Of a stretch of 64,000 bases of DNA, positions 24,141 to 36,298 are shown piece by piece (positions within the stretch are counted from its first letter, which is position 1; the number at the start of each line of letters is the position of its first letter). The position numbers and the translations under genes are program-made. The DNA lies in assembly GCA_015501595.1 (NCBI GenBank), contig JADNRX010000215.1, forward strand, positions 1 through 64,000, in the 5' to 3' direction. The notes under the pieces were generated by a model that saw only the letters and a program-made list of their open reading frames with translations, was not told where the DNA came from and did not search any database. Source of the stretch: Hymenopellis radicata (lineage: Eukaryota > Basidiomycota > Agaricomycetes > Agaricales > Physalacriaceae).

Positions 24141-26820
24141 TCAAAGACCCTGGAGAATCTTGCCCTTGAGCTTGAAATCATCATCCATTTTCGCTTTCAA
24201 GCTGCTCTCCATCTCGAAGCTCAGATCACCAAGGATGCTCCAGTCTTCCTCCGGCACCTGGTCAAGCAGACTAGGCAGTTTGGCTGCCTCGTCGCGCTCT
24301 CGTCGCGGGCGTCTCGCTGCTGGTGATCGCGCAGGCGACGCCGATAGGGCTCCGGCACCTGGTCCACCCAAGCCAAGCGAGTCGACCATGCTGACAAAGG
24401 AAACAAGAGCTCGCCGCTCGTCTTCTAATTTCACGCGCAACTATAGGATGATAAGAACGTTGAACCCAGAGAACAAGGAACCAACAAACCTTCTTCTCCT
24501 TATCCAGCTCGCGGACTAGTTCATCGGCCCATCGTTCCTTCTCTTCCCTCTTTGCGATCTCATCGGCGAGCATCTTCCGTAGCTCAGCTTCGCTACCCTC
24601 GACACTTTCAGGTGGCGGTATCGCAGCCTCCAAAGACAGGATCTGTCTCGCTTGAGACTCTAACTGGACGCGCGCCGCCAGCAATTCCTGTTGCAGCTGG
24701 GAAAAATGTTTGGCATCTGTCATTCAACAGTGGATGAAAACATACTTGATACGGCTCCATGTCAAAGTCAACCTTGACCGGACTGCCGGGTCGCGACTCG
24801 CCCGATTCATCCACGGTGTTGCTGGTCAATATCAATTTCGTGAGCTGCTGGATACGATTGTTCAGATCCTTCATCGCCTTGTTTTCGTCGGTCTTCTCTT
24901 TCGCTGACAAGCGACGAACCAGCCTCCTGGGCGAATTGTCCTCCACAGCAGCCTCCTTCTCTGCCAGGCGTGCCTTGAGTTCTTCGATTTCCTTCCTGTA
25001 ACGCTCAATGAGAGCATCGGTGTCGACGACTTCCTTCTTCTGGGCGTTCAGCTGTTCAAAATGTATTAGTTCAGTCGTCGACGGGACTAACGCAGAAGAT
25101 ACAACGAACCTTGACGCTCTTGATGCGCTTGGCGAAGAGAAGCGTGCTGGTGCTTTCGGTGATCGCGTTGACATCTGGATTGATGGTGCAGATCACACTA
25201 ATTCGTGCATTTCCAGAAAGTGAAGGTTGAAGCATTCTTGTCAGTTTTGAGTTGCGATAGGGGACGTGATCACTGATAATGGATTAGTGTATGATGGCCA
25301 TCGTAGCGAATCAATATTAACCTTTTGCCTTTAGCAGAGTTTTCCGCTAGCGTTCCGATAACGCTTCCGAGAGTCAGGAGGCTAACATAGTGTCAGTGGT
25401 CGTGCATTCATTTAGAATGGAGTTACTTACCTAGTGTTGATGTATTTACCCTCGCGCGTGCGCTCTTTGTCAGAAGTTGCTTTTTCGGAACCAGCGAGAT
25501 CAATAAGGCTCTAATCCAGTTATGAGATGCGCGCAAAAAATGAGTAAGGAACTTAAGCACTGACCAGAACAGAAGTCTGAACGCTACGACCACCAATAGC
25601 TTGGAGACGGGGACCTGGTGTCTGTCGCCCGCTCAAACCTGGAGTCTGCCTGCCTGAGGCGCCAGGAGTCTGGCGACCATCTGAGCCGCTGTTGCGTTCT
25701 CGGCTTTCAATCACCAGTCGGAAGACACTGTGACTACGACTACTGCGTTCATTCCAATCTGTGCATGCCGTTCGTCGATGGCTCTCGCCACGTTTCAGGA
25801 CCTCCTGAATACCCTTCAAGCTGATCACGACCTCTTCTCGCATCGGGGATAGAATAATCTCGCTGCCGACGCCACCCTGGATGCCCACAGCGGCACTGCC
25901 AACTGGAGCCAACAGATCGTGTATGGTCTCGTTGTAGATTTCCAGATACGAGCACCTCAAGAGATATTCGCGGGTCTCATTGCTCTTGATATAGCGGAAG
26001 ACATCTTTCATTGAGCGGGGGATGATACCCGGTTCGTCCTCGTCACCGGACAGCGTGTACGTCTTCCCGGAGGCCGTTTGGCCATACGCAAATACGACGG
26101 CGTTGTAGCCCTCCATGGCGGCGGAGACGTGGGACTGAGCAACAGTAGAGTATATGGGTTTGTTGGAGAGCCACTGAGGACCGCGTCAAAGTCGAATTTG
26201 GCGGCATCCGAGTTGCCTTTGGCGTGAGATGGGTCGAGGGAAATGGTGGCTGAGCCAGGAGTCGACACCCAGGCAGAAGGCTTGTCGCTTGGTCGTATAC
26301 TAGTTCCGGTCAGTAAGAGCTGGGAACGGAAGACAAGTTGTACGTACCGAACAGAGACCATAACCTTGTCCTGCTTGCCATGGTTGGCCCGCAACCATGC
26401 CTCATCTATTTCGCCAGACATGTCTGCAGCATCGACCGTCTCAAAGTCGACCAGCGCTTCCTCTGGGTCGACGTTGCTAACGTCCATCTTGCTGGGCGGC
26501 TCATCGATACCGGGCGTGTTGGGACGGGACGGTGTTTTGGGGCGACCCGAGGCTGGCGAACCCGGTACTGGAGGTAATTTCGTGCTCCGAGCCTCAGAGG
26601 AAATAGAGGCTTTGTACCGTTTATGTGTCGAACCGAGGAGGCTATTACCAGCGTTGGAACGGGTCAGTCGGTTGGTAAGCGAGTCGCTCTTGGATGTGGA
26701 CGACGACGAAGAGGCAACCGAGCTCGTCGAGGATGACGACGACGACAAAGGTCGTTTGGGGGTGAATGGGAGGCGGCTAGTGCGCGCAATCTTGCTAGCG
26801 GGCGTGCTTGGTATGGACAT
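24141..26820 (-). CDS. Kinesin motor protein, kinesin-7 (CENP-E/Kip2) like
   Basis: A microtubule motor. The start chosen is MSIPSTPASKIARTSR at 26820. A disordered Ser/Pro-rich N-terminus is followed by VMVSVRIRP, the P-loop AYGQTASGKTYTLSG, IIPRSMKDVFRYI, YLEIYNETIHDLL, switch I NERSSRSHS, switch II LIDLAGSEKATSDKERTREG and the motor end LLFAKRIKSVK. A coiled-coil tail (RYRKEIEELKARLAEKEA and later blocks) ends at 24141. Introns near 25560, 25430, 25325, 25055, 24735 and 24440 all have GT-AG borders. A three-fold SGRQTPG repeat sits in the loop before switch II. One base appears to be missing near 26160-26168 (GSP then NKPIY expected), so the frame breaks once. As the rest is well preserved, an assembly error is likely. 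Confidence 0.85.
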
Positions 26821-27486
26821 GTTGTCGCCGTTGTCTTGAGGAATGGTTGCCGTGGGAATATGTGCAAATCGGGAATTCCAACAGACGCGCTGCGTCACGT
26901 GGGCGCTTGACCCTCTCCCCGGCATCTACCGGCTCTTGAAACTCCCCATGAACCTCTGAACTTGCAATCTCCTTGTATCAGACTTGTCACGCACAGCTGA
27001 CTTTTCTTGAACTCAAATATAGCTCCTCGTACTACTACATGCTCCGCGCTGGCAATATTTGGAGGTCTGACAACACGGGATAGTTGAGTTCTCCACCGGA
27101 TTTACTGTCATGTCATCCCGCAATCCGTATACATAAGTATAGTTCTTCTTCGCACCATATGATATCTGCCACGACTTCGGTGTGGAACTTCCCGAGAATA
27201 TAGGATACAAGATAACTACGGTAAAGTTCTTCTTAAACGTATTGCTGTGCTCAGCGCAGCAAATTTTGGGACTCCTCCGTCGGAATCGACACACGAACGA
27301 CAACCTCCGTACCATCACATTACGTTCAATAGAGATTATCGGAATGGTATGTGTCATCCTCCGTCGGAAAATGCCTCATCCAAGTGCAGCCAGCACAGCC
27401 ATGTATGCTTTTTATTCGATGGGCGATAGCATCTCCTCAGAACAGAACCTATCTTGTGACTCCTTCCATCTGCTTCTACCTTCACG
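26821..27486. other. Divergent promoter interval, kinesin (-) and TMEM184-like (+)
   Basis: The two genes are transcribed away from this 666-bp interval. I see no further gene in it and name no specific site. Confidence 0.4.
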
Positions 27487-29205
27487 ATGGCAAAGTGCCC
27501 CGAACAACCAACGCTCTCGAGCAGCGAACAGAGCTTGTGGGATTCGGGAAATTGGGATGCCTTCAAAGTGCAATGGGCCATCTCAGGCGTCTGCTCCCTC
27601 ATTGTACGTGTCCTACGGTCTCTCGTTATATCGCTCACATCCACTTAGACTATGCTCATTACCCTTTGGTCGGTGATCAGCCATTCGCGGTTCGCATTCT
27701 ACTTCTGACGGTCTGATCAACCATTGATGATTTGTATAGACATTATGTTGTCCGGGACGAGCAGCGCCAAATGTATGCAGTGTCTGCCTCTTCTCTCCGA
27801 AATAGTCTGACCCTTCATTGAACAGACTCCGAATCCTGTACATGCCCGCCGTATTCGCTCTTGTGTCTTTCTTAACGTTTCGACACTACAATGGCTATAC
27901 GTACTTTTCTCTTATCGATGCTGGTAAAATTCCTTCATTCATCTGCTACAATATCTCACGCTTTCGCAGCATACGAGGTCAGCACCCGTTCGATAGCTTA
28001 GGAACATTTACTTACCTGCGTCTAGGCAGTCACCGTTAGTGCTTTTCTGTAAGTTCTGATTCACTACATCAGGCTAGACTCCTTACTCGTTCAACTAGTC
28101 TCCTGCTGGTTCAGTATGTCGCGAAAAGCACGAGGAGCGGCGATATCCATGCAGCGCTTGCAACGAAGGAGAAGCGTAAGATGCCCCTCGTACGTTCTCG
28201 TCAGTCGCTGTTTGCTCTCCCCATGATTCATGGTCAATGCACAGTTCTGTTGCTTCCGCTACCGACCGACCAAGGTGCGCGAGACGTTGAACCTACTCTG
28301 CCACACTTCTGACAAGAATTTCAGGCCTACTTCGTGCACGCAGTCAAATGGAGCGTATTGCAGTTTGTCATTATCCGACCGTTGGGCTCACTCGTCGGGA
28401 TCATCTGCGAGGCTGCAGATGTTTTCTGCGAATCTGAGGGCATGGACCTCCATTACGCCTACGTGTATATCAACATCATCACCGTCATCAGCATGATGTA
28501 CGTCTTGTCTTGCCGCTTCACGCTCCGCTAATTCAGCCTAGATTCGCTATGTACGGGCTACTTTTATTCTTCTTGCTGGTCAAGAACGAAATCGAGGAGA
28601 GGAAACCGCTGAAGAAATTCCTGAGCGTCAAGTTCATCGTCATTGTGCCGACGTTGCAGTCCTTAATTTTGTCGTTCCTCAAGAGTAAAGACATCATCAA
28701 AGGTTCGCCCCTTCATACTGTTGCTCCTCCGCCTTCCTACTAAGCGGACACGTAGCCACTGATAGTCTTACGGAGACCGAGGTTATGAACGGAATCAACG
28801 CGATGTTGATTTGCCTCGAGGTATGAAGATTGTTTTCCGACGTCGTTGAATTTAGCCTGAGCGCGCATGCAGACGGTCTTCCTAAGCTTCCTCATGCTTC
28901 GCGCCTACAACATTTCCGAGTACAGGAACCACAATACTCCAGTGAAAGGCTTCTTCGGCGCCATATTGGACTCCCTCAACCCCCTTGACTTCTTCTATGA
29001 AATTGCTTCCTCCCTACGCTTCCTCATCAAAGGCAACCGGGCTACTCATGGTCACGGTCATTTGCAGAACCATAATCGCATCAGTTTTTCGGAGGCTTTC
29101 AATGTCGACAACTCGCATGGGGCAGCTGGTAGGCGCGAACACGTCGATTTGGGTCATTTCAGATCGCCGTCGAGCGTCCCGCTCACGAAACCTGAAGACG
29201 TGTAG
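27487..29205 (+). CDS. TMEM184/DUF300 family membrane protein
   Basis: Family PF03619 (organic solute transporter alpha/TMEM184), a seven-helix membrane protein of endomembranes. The start is MAKCPEQPTLSS at 27487. The first exon ends in VQWAISGVCSLI (helix 1). Short introns then separate HYVVRDEQRQ, ILRILYMPAVFALVSFL, YTYFSLIDA and AYEAVTVSAFLLLLVQYV, followed by FCCFRYRPTK, KWSVLQFVIIRPLGSLVGII, YGLLLFFLLVKNEIEERKPL, FLSVKFIVIVPTLQSLIL and the last exon MQTVFLSFLMLRAYNISEY. The C-terminal cytosolic tail is His/Ser-rich. The order of motifs matches the fungal family and all splices keep the frame, so the gene looks intact. Confidence 0.88.
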
Positions 29206-29576
29206 TAAAGACTGTAAAATGGACTCAGTAGTAATGAAAGATCAGGATATTAACCTTTAGGGCGAGTGAGGCTCCTTAGAGCTGTGAGCCTCCAAGCACG
29301 ATTCTCGTTCGGATGCATGAGTCCTCCTCCATCTCCCCCGTCCATCTTCTACCGTATTTGCTTTGAAGGCATATCATAGAATTTCACGCGTTCATGTATT
29401 AATACTAAGCACGAGCGCGTCGCAAGCTCGGCGGCATCACGGCTGCTAACGCCCGATTAGAATTTGCCAAGTCCAAATCGGGACTCAGCGTCTTCCCCAG
29501 ACATGACTCATGGCGTCGTTGGCTTTGTATTATCACAAGGCGTTGATCGACTCCCAGTCCCTTGACTAGAACCATC

Positions 29577-30444
29577 ATGACCGAACTCAACGCTGCAGAA
29601 CATGCCCAGGTTGACGCGCTGGGCCAGAAAATATTTGACTGGGAAAGACTTACCGAGGAGCACTTCGCCGTATTGCGAACAGATCCGAACGCGTACGCCG
29701 AGGCATATCAGCAGTACGCCGCCAAGGCACCTCAGATTGGTACTATTCCGCCCCGCGGCGAATACGAGGAGCACATTTTGCTTGGGGAGCGACTTCTTGA
29801 AAAGGAATGTGTTACGTTCTACGAGTAAGCATGCATGTTACTTTGAGTTGGTAATATCTTTCAACTGCTTTCTTTTAGTCGTGTCGAAGCTGTTAACACG
29901 CTCGCCTATCTCTGTCGCCTTCAGATGACGCTTAATTCTGAATTGAGCTGGCCGGTTCAGAAGGCAATAAGGGAATATGTGTCAGCTAAACAGTAAGCCA
30001 CTGTCGCATCCTTTCGTGTTTTGATATTAACAACGTGATAGTGCGAACCATCAATATGCACCGTCTCATACTGTCATTCCACAAGACCCACATCCTCTTC
30101 TTAGAGCTGCGCTTTATGGACCCGGTTCAAACACGCCCACATCCATGCCACCCGACGATGACATTGAATATCCCGGCATTCTTCCCGGAAAGCCATTCTC
30201 CTGGAGCGAGATTCAGCACTATCCCCGCACATCGCTCTTGCCCACAGATGTAGCCCTTTATAAAAGTAATCCGGAACTCCTCAGCGAACTAACTTTCACG
30301 GCGTCTGGCGATATGGGCGACGAAGCCTTCCGGGTTTCGTGCTTTTTAACAACTTTAGGGAAGGACTCGGAGAAGATATTCTATCTGGTTCATGCAGATG
30401 AGGGCGCGGACGCTTTTGGCTACTCGAGTCGGCATTTTTTTTGA
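29577..30444 (+). CDS. Hypothetical protein, three exons
   Basis: I do not recognise the family. The start MTELNAAEHAQVDALG is at 29577. A first intron (gtaagc...cttttag, about 29825-29879) gives FYDRVEAVNTLAYLC, and a second (about 29995-30096) joins YVSAKQ to AALYGPGSNTPT. The C-terminal exon has IEYPGILPGKPFSWSEIQ and KIFYLVHADEGADAFGYSS. The protein is soluble, acidic and about 190 residues long, with no signal peptide. Splices keep the frame, and the codon pattern is that of a real gene. Confidence 0.6.
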
Positions 30445-32420
30445 TCTTCTCGAAACATCGCAGCGTGTTATCACTGAGGGTAGCAACTAATCCTCCGTCT
30501 ATAGCTGGTGTGACTTGTATTCTAAACTCATATATGGACTGTTTTAACTAATGATGGGAGGAATACTGACCAAGTCCTGTCAGCGTCAGGGAGTACGGCG
30601 ACCGTTCGGTCCTCTGAAGTTGTACAAGTCGGCGCCCATGGAGGTCGAGCAGCAGGAACCAACCGCACCACATATGGCCGCCACCCTCGAGAGCATGCGC
30701 GCCACACCCAACGTCCTGCTGTTCGACACCGGCAGCCAGTACGACCGGGGGACGATGAATTTGCTTCATACTCGTCTTGACTTCACACACAACTGTCCGC
30801 AGATCCAATAGCCGAGACGATTTGGCACGCACGGCAGTCGCACTTTCATAATAGGAGATGGGATTGTCGGCCAAACGTCCGCACGTTGATCGGTCAGGAT
30901 ATCACAATCGGTGGTAGATTGAACGGCGGGCTCGAAGTTGAAGATGATCTTGAGAGCCGGACTGAGCTCCACGCTGAATCCTCTGCTTCCACCGAGGAAG
31001 GAGCGCGCCCAAAGAGTATCATTTGAGTCACGATGTCCTTTGCTCAAGAGTCGAGCCTGGCAAGCGCAGGCTCGAACTGTGGTCTCGTGAACGCGACATG
31101 TTACAGTCACGTTACATACACCTCATCGTTCCGGATTTGGAAGTTGCGCCCTCTTCTCCTGACCATCACCAACGCTCGAATTTTCTTCCCCACCCTCCAA
31201 CTTCTGCTACGCTGGACCCTTACCGAGACTGCATTTTAGCCTTTACCGGAGCGTGTCCTTACCTGGCTTTCCACTTCACCGGTGGCTTTCATGGAAACCA
31301 TCTTGCCTGTTCGGTTCCTCCAAGCCCGGACTTCCTCTCACGCGTCGTTGATATGGTGTGGCCCGCTTGAATTGGTCCGATCCGAAGAGAGTGCCGATGT
31401 CTTGAACTGGTTTCCATCATCATCCCTGAAGACTTCGTGCGTATGGGCCGACCGCGGCCGGATTGGCGTTACATGACCGTAAGACTTATATCTCAGGCAA
31501 TAAGGCGACTAGCTGACTAGTGCCAGCAGACAGACCGACTTTACATCGTGCCGATGTTCTGAGTGTTTGCACTATAATCTCTGAGTGTCCGTTTCGTCTG
31601 CCTACATAAGTAGAGAAACCCGTAAACAGCCAAGGATTCATGTCAGCACCATGCGCGCTGTCTTCTGCACTATCAAAAGATGCTCACGTTCGGTTCTTTA
31701 TTACCGTCGAAACGCATGCTGCTATCTCGGTTCCGCCTACAGGCTTGCCAACGACACACGACTGAATACGAGCCATACGCAGGCAAGGTTCCTTCTCCAG
31801 TTCAGTTACTCATCCACACAAATCTTGATGTGCGTGTGTCCATTAGAAGATCCGTCATTGAAGGCTTACTTCACGCTATCTTTGGCAGAACACCTTTGGA
31901 CCTAGGCTCTAGAAAGAAGACATGCTATGAAGTTTGTGTCCAGATGTAGCTCTCCGCCACGAATAATACTAATTCGATCTTACCTGCTTTCTCTGCGGTT
32001 TAAAGCTTCCTTTACGTCCTTTCCGGCGCCCTCACGACATGCTCTATCGCCATTATCTGGCCACATTACGCGTCTGTTCATGTGGAGTGTACGAACAGAC
32101 ACGCGTTACTCGTCCTTGGCGTCGTGGCTCTTCGTTTCACGCCGGCTTGAATGCCCGCAAGTCAGCGTACCCCTTTCATAGTTTGCTATCTCTGTGGGAG
32201 GATGTACTTTCCACAACATCACCATCAGAGTACCCCCGTTTCGGCACCACATGCTCGTAGCGTGTCTTCAACCCGAGCATCATGATATCACCAGTTCTGT
32301 TGGGGTTACTTCTCTGATACCCCGGTGATTACCGCTTCCGCTACTTAAGACGCGACGTTATTATGGTTCCACAGGCTTTCTGCCCCCTTGCTCGCGTATT
32401 ATTCAGACTTTGACGAAACG
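30445..32420. other. No confident gene
   Basis: A plus-strand frame at 30551-30811 (APMEVEQQEPTAPHMAATLE, then NVLLFDTGSQYDRG) has coding-like composition, and a minus-strand frame at 30766-31110 contains ARSFLGGSRGFSVELSP. Both are too short and unsupported to call. The right part should include the promoter of the protease gene. Confidence 0.3.
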
Positions 32421-34643
32421 ATGGTCTTCTTCGCTAGGCTTCTTTCCTTCGTCCTGGTCGCCTTGTCTGCACATGCCGTTCCTTTTCCTGCGGCCTCCAA
32501 GCATGCAACACATCGCACCCGCGTGATTGGACGTCGCGCGCTCACTGTCGAGGCTTTCCATCCTGCGACAGACTACAAGGTGATCCGGCCTCACTTCTGA
32601 TCGCGCTCGAGCGCTGACACTCTTAAGACCTTCGGGGCTGAAGGAAAAGATATTCCGGCCTCTTTTACCGCACAATCTTTGGAGGATGTAACCAAGTCTG
32701 TTGTCGCCTCTGAGCTTGGTATCGACACCGATAAGATTGCCTACACGAGCGGCTTCGCTGAAGACGTTAGCTATACATACGTAAAACAACTCCATGTAAG
32801 AAATGCTTCTGGAATTTCAATGTATGTCAAGTCTGACAGCCTCCACAGGAAGGCGTAGAGTTCATTAATGCTGTCGCCAATGTCGCTATTAAGGATAACA
32901 AGCTCGTTGCTTTCGGTGCTTCTTTCGTCGATACCTGTATGTTCCATCAGAACCATCATTATAGTGTCAAGCGTGTTCATTAACGTACTAGCTAACATCG
33001 CCGACCCTACGCCGACTATCGATGTTCAGTCTGTGATCCCCACGATTGAGGAGCAACTGGACGGCACTTTCAACGGTTTCACAAGCCTCAACTATCTGGC
33101 TCTCGCGGATGGATCTGTCGCTCTCACGCATGCTATCCAAGTCCAGAATGACGAGACGAACGCGTGGTTCGAGGCTTACGTTGATGCGCACACCGGTGAA
33201 CTGCTCAGCGTTGTGGACTTCGTCGCGGAACTCAGCGTATGTGTTCACTCTGTCAAATATAGGAGATTGTACTAACAGCTACGTGTAGTACAGAGTTGTT
33301 CCCATTGAGATTGATGCCGGTGTTGATGGTTTTGAGCAGGAACTCCTCGTTGATCCTGAAAACCTGGACTCTTCTCCTGCCGGATGGGTTACTTCTACAG
33401 CTACCGAGTCAGTGCTCTATCACCATCCCCCACTAGCAGATGTTGTAATCATGATTTAAACAGGGGCAACAATGTCGTCTCCTTCAAAGGCACTCAAACA
33501 AACACAACAACTGGCTTTGACTTTGCTTATGACACCACTTTGGCTCCGACGGCTGGCTCAAATATCGATGCTGCTCGCGTGAATTCGTTCTACCTTATCA
33601 ACGCCGTACACGACATCCTCTACCAGTACGGCTGGACGGAGAGCTCGTTCAACTTCCAAACCAACAACTTCGGGAAAGGTGGTGCAGGGAACGACCGTGT
33701 CTTGATGAGCGTTCAGGATGCCAGCGGAACCAACAATGCCAACTTCGCTACCCCACCAGAGTGAGTCAAGCTTTTCGCTTCGTTTGAAACGGATTCTAAT
33801 GTTGCGTGCTCAGCGGGAGGAGTGGGACTTGCAGAATGTTTATCTTCACCTTGACGAACCCTAGGCGCGACGGAGACTTGCAGAATGACATCGTCGTTCA
33901 CGAGTTCACGCATGGTCTGACGAACCGGATGACGGGTGGTGGAACTGCTACATGCTTGCAGACTCTCGAGGCTGGTGGACTGGGTGAAGGATGGTCAGAT
34001 GCTATGTCGGTGTATGTTGTTTCGTCAATCGCACCGCGCACCATGCTGAACCGCCGGCTATGCAGATGGACTGAACAGACCTCGGCCGAAACTCCTGATA
34101 TGACCATGGGCAAATGGGTACTCGACGACGCCGCCGGCGTCCGCAGTCATCCATACTCAACCTCTGCTACCGTCAACCCTCTTCGCTACTCCACCTTACA
34201 GACCCTCAATGAAGTCCACGGCATGTACCGTCCTCGTCTCGATATGCCACAGTGAAATTGACATCAAGCTAGATATCGGTGAAGTCTGGACTAACATCTT
34301 GTACAACGTCTACGCTGCCCTCGTAGGCGAACTGGGCTGGTCTGCTACCGCCAAGACGGATTCTACGGGTAGCGAAGGCAACGTCGTCTGGCTTCATTTG
34401 TTTGTCGATGCTCTTGCTCTGCAGCCATGCAACCCTACTAGTAAGGAAATGAAACCTCCCTCCCTGCGTATGTTAATGACATCCTTTGCAGTGCCTAATG
34501 CTCGTGATGCGTGGATTCAAGCCGACGTGAACCGATACGGAGGTGCTAATGCCTGCACTTTGTGGACCGCCTTTGCGAGTCGTGGTCTCGGCGTTGGTGC
34601 AGCCAACCATGTTGATAGTTCGGCAGTCCCTAGCGGTTGTTAA
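32421..34643 (+). CDS. Fungalysin-type secreted metalloprotease (M36)
   Basis: A secreted zinc endopeptidase. The start MVFFARLLSFVLVALSAHA is at 32421 and is a signal peptide. A propeptide of the fungalysin type follows (FTAQSLEDVTKSVVASELGI, YVDAHTGELLSVVDF). The catalytic domain has SFYLINAVHDILYQYGW, the zinc motif HEFTH at 33899-33913 within VVHEFTHGLTNRMTGG, and the third ligand in GEGWSDAM near 33985-34005. The end has GEVWTNILYNVYAALV and a Cys near the stop. About nine introns can be placed without loss of frame. One of them, after the block ending NEVH, seems to use a GC donor (gcatgt...ctag) before DIGEVW. The gene appears complete. Likely role: extracellular protein degradation. 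Confidence 0.9.
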
Positions 34644-34845
34644 GCGGAATATACCGATGGTATGATGTACATCGTATGAAGATATACCACGAATTTACTC
34701 GAAGGCGAGTGATCTTTCCTCCAAAGGCCCCATGTCTTTTGCCGTCACAGGGACGGTGTCGGTCATATCTCAATTTGAAGATTTAGTCATTGAATTCATG
34801 AAAAAACATGGGTATCGTCTCTTCCAGACTTATCAAGTGCGCCGG

Positions 34846-36298
34846 TTACCAGTGATCTTTCTCGAACCGTTTCGGGAGAGTAGCGAAAATATCGTTCTGT
34901 GCACCTACGAAGGATCGGCGAAGAGACTCGGTGAATTCATTGAGAGACGTACCGTGTTTGAAGCCGCATTTCGCGTTATATCCAGGTGACTTTGGCGAAC
35001 CCGACAAGTCCCATCCGTTGACATCGATGTTGTTACCATCTGCCTGGTGCCAATACAGCATTTGCTTTGGGCCAGCAACGCATTTCGACTGGTCATTTTC
35101 GCACCATACCGGAGGGACGGCCTTTCCCACCGGGGTCGTGCTCGTCGCACCAGTCACCATGCATTTGTAGGGGAACATGTACATATTCGGCTCGCCGCAT
35201 CTATAAGCGCCGTCGTAAGAATTTGTGCATTCGAGGACGAGGAAAGACTTGCCCATTTGGTATCTGCACAATCGAACTCGACGGTTAAGAGCTATGTCAT
35301 ATATACTGGTATGGCTTACCCAACCCCACTGTGATGAAGTGAGTTCACAACAAACCAAACGAGGAATGAACGCACAGCGCAAATACAACCTCCGGGAGGA
35401 CAAGCAGGAAGACCCGCTGGTACGTCGTAGGTAGCCACTCGGTGCCACGGCGATCTACAAATGGTAAATCTATTGAAGTGAATATTGTAGGAGTAGGACA
35501 CACTTCTCAAGTACACTGAAGACTACAAGGTTTTCCGGCGTGACTTTGTTGATGTTGGACTGCAAAAGGGATCAGTAATGAAATGGGCGAGGGTACAGCA
35601 CTACCTACTTGATATGAGATCGCAAATGCTGTTCCCGCGGCCATCGATTCGTTCTGCGTGTGTACTGTGTCCTTCATCAAGAGGGTGTTGAATCAAATGA
35701 CGACCTATACGCACGATTGGGAGAGGTGATACAGGTGGAATGCTACGAGAGCCCAATTAGTACGAGTGGAGACATGTGAACTTGAACTGACGTCTCGCTC
35801 AAATTCCGGGTGTTCCTCGCCGTCAGGGAAGAGGCCAACTCTTGTTCCTCCGAAAGACAGTGTAGTGAATGCTTGGTTAGCAGCTAGTTCGACCGTGAAA
35901 GAGCCACCGGCGGGTCTAGTAAACACGACTCAGAGACTGTAAGCGCCGTACTTAGAAACTACAGCTCACATCTCGAGAAATTCATGCATAGCGGGTGGGC
36001 GGGACTCGCACTTGCTGAAACGATGCACTACAATGCGGAGTGAGGCTCATCGCGTCGACAGGATACAAAGGATCTTACTCCACCATTTACCCTTGGGCAA
36101 TTGGTACATTGGATCGACACCGATATTGGAATTCTGGTCAGTACCGGAGAGACCCTGAAATAATACGGTAAGGTGTCACCAAGTACGACGAAGGAACGAA
36201 AGCCGCACGTTCTCGCAGTACATCCCGTGTGAGAATGCGACGATATGCGCAACGGCGGAGAGAGAGGTCGAAAGCAACAAGAAAGCAATCGAAAGCAT
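34846..36298 (-). CDS. Secreted copper-LPMO-like protein (AA14-like candidate)
   Basis: The start [17 protein letters not shown] at 36298 is a signal peptide whose likely cleavage leaves [13 protein letters not shown], placing a histidine at the mature N-terminus as in LPMOs. Introns separate [20 protein letters not shown], a second His block ([19 protein letters not shown]) and [20 protein letters not shown]. The C-terminal exons give [52 protein letters not shown] and GAQNDIF. The many Cys and the His/Tyr pattern fit a family of basidiomycete secreted proteins that I associate with AA14 (xylan-active LPMO). That assignment is from memory of family patterns, so the exact AA class is uncertain. 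No lesion was seen. Confidence 0.6.
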
